A stretch of DNA of 11,168 bases from Alphaproteobacteria bacterium. GTDB taxonomy: Bacteria > Pseudomonadota > Alphaproteobacteria > Sphingomonadales > Sphingomonadaceae. A program made the translations under genes and the position numbers. Shown in pieces: positions 11,115 to 11,168 of this stretch (its first letter is position 1; each line of letters begins with the position of its first letter). Below the pieces are notes generated by a model. The model saw only the letters and a program-made list of their open reading frames with translations, searched no databases and was not told the origin of the DNA. Where the stretch lies: positions 1 to 11,168 of the forward strand of contig JAQGLD010000339.1 of assembly GCA_028293055.1 (NCBI GenBank), read 5' to 3'.

Positions 11115-11168
11115 CTAAAGGTCGATGCAGGCGGCGAGCGATTCGAGCTTGCGGATGCGTTCCTTGAG
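11115..11168 (-). CDS. Possible C-terminal end of a further gene (partial, unidentified)
   Basis: Reading inward from the window edge on the minus strand gives LKERIRKLESLAACIDL followed by TAG (11117-11115). The amphipathic, Leu/Arg/Glu-rich pattern looks like the end of a helical or coiled-coil tail, as in some MerR-type regulators. Only 17 residues are visible, so the frame and the family are both guesses. Confidence 0.35.
   Translation of the reverse strand, partial: LKERIRKLESLAACIDL

Overview
The window is high-GC chromosomal DNA from an alphaproteobacterium, most likely a sphingomonad (order Sphingomonadales). This rests on codon and GC character by eye, the close gene packing, and extragenic motifs of a kind I recall from sphingomonad and rhizobial genomes. 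It is mostly housekeeping and catabolic gene content. I see no phage, plasmid, IS, CRISPR, tRNA or rRNA sequence and no defence locus. No stretch longer than about 165 bases lacks a gene.

Layout. (1) Bases 1-920 (+): 3' part of a CaiB/BaiF-family gene with the catalytic triad of alpha-methylacyl-CoA racemase, ending in a small hairpin. (2) 1005-2933 (-), convergent: acetyl-CoA synthetase (acs), full length in alignment but carrying an in-frame TAA at codon 21. (3) 3095-4252 (+), divergent from acs: FAD-dependent D-amino-acid dehydrogenase/oxidase-like protein related to D-arginine dehydrogenase. (4) 4348-6396 (+): bifunctional class A penicillin-binding protein, preceded by a conserved intergenic motif. 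(5) 6446-6643 (-): 65-residue glycine/alanine-rich hypothetical protein with a strong ribosome binding site. (6) 10495 down to 6783 (-): a three-gene branched-chain 2-oxoacid dehydrogenase operon, E1 alpha, E1 beta, E2 (bkdA1-bkdA2-bkdB), with a 4-base ATGA overlap between the first two genes, a 6-base gap before the third and a GC-rich hairpin at its end. (7) 10604-11080 (+), divergent from bkd: an exported histidine-phosphatase-family protein, with a perfect 8-bp hairpin over its stop codon. (8) 11115-11168 (-): a possible C-terminal tail of a gene that continues outside the window.

How the genes fit together. The bkd complex makes branched acyl-CoAs from valine, leucine and isoleucine oxo-acids. 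The racemase would interconvert 2-methylacyl-CoA epimers, Acs would activate acetate, and the flavoprotein would deaminate a D-amino acid. Together these suggest amino-acid and acyl-CoA catabolism, but the genes lie in separate transcription units and a shared pathway is only an inference. The E3 (lpd) gene needed by the bkd complex is not in the window.

The two most notable observations are the single nonsense codon in an otherwise intact acs gene, and a REP-like inverted repeat that appears to be translated in frame as part of the flexible linker of the E2 protein, next to a duplicated charged decapeptide.
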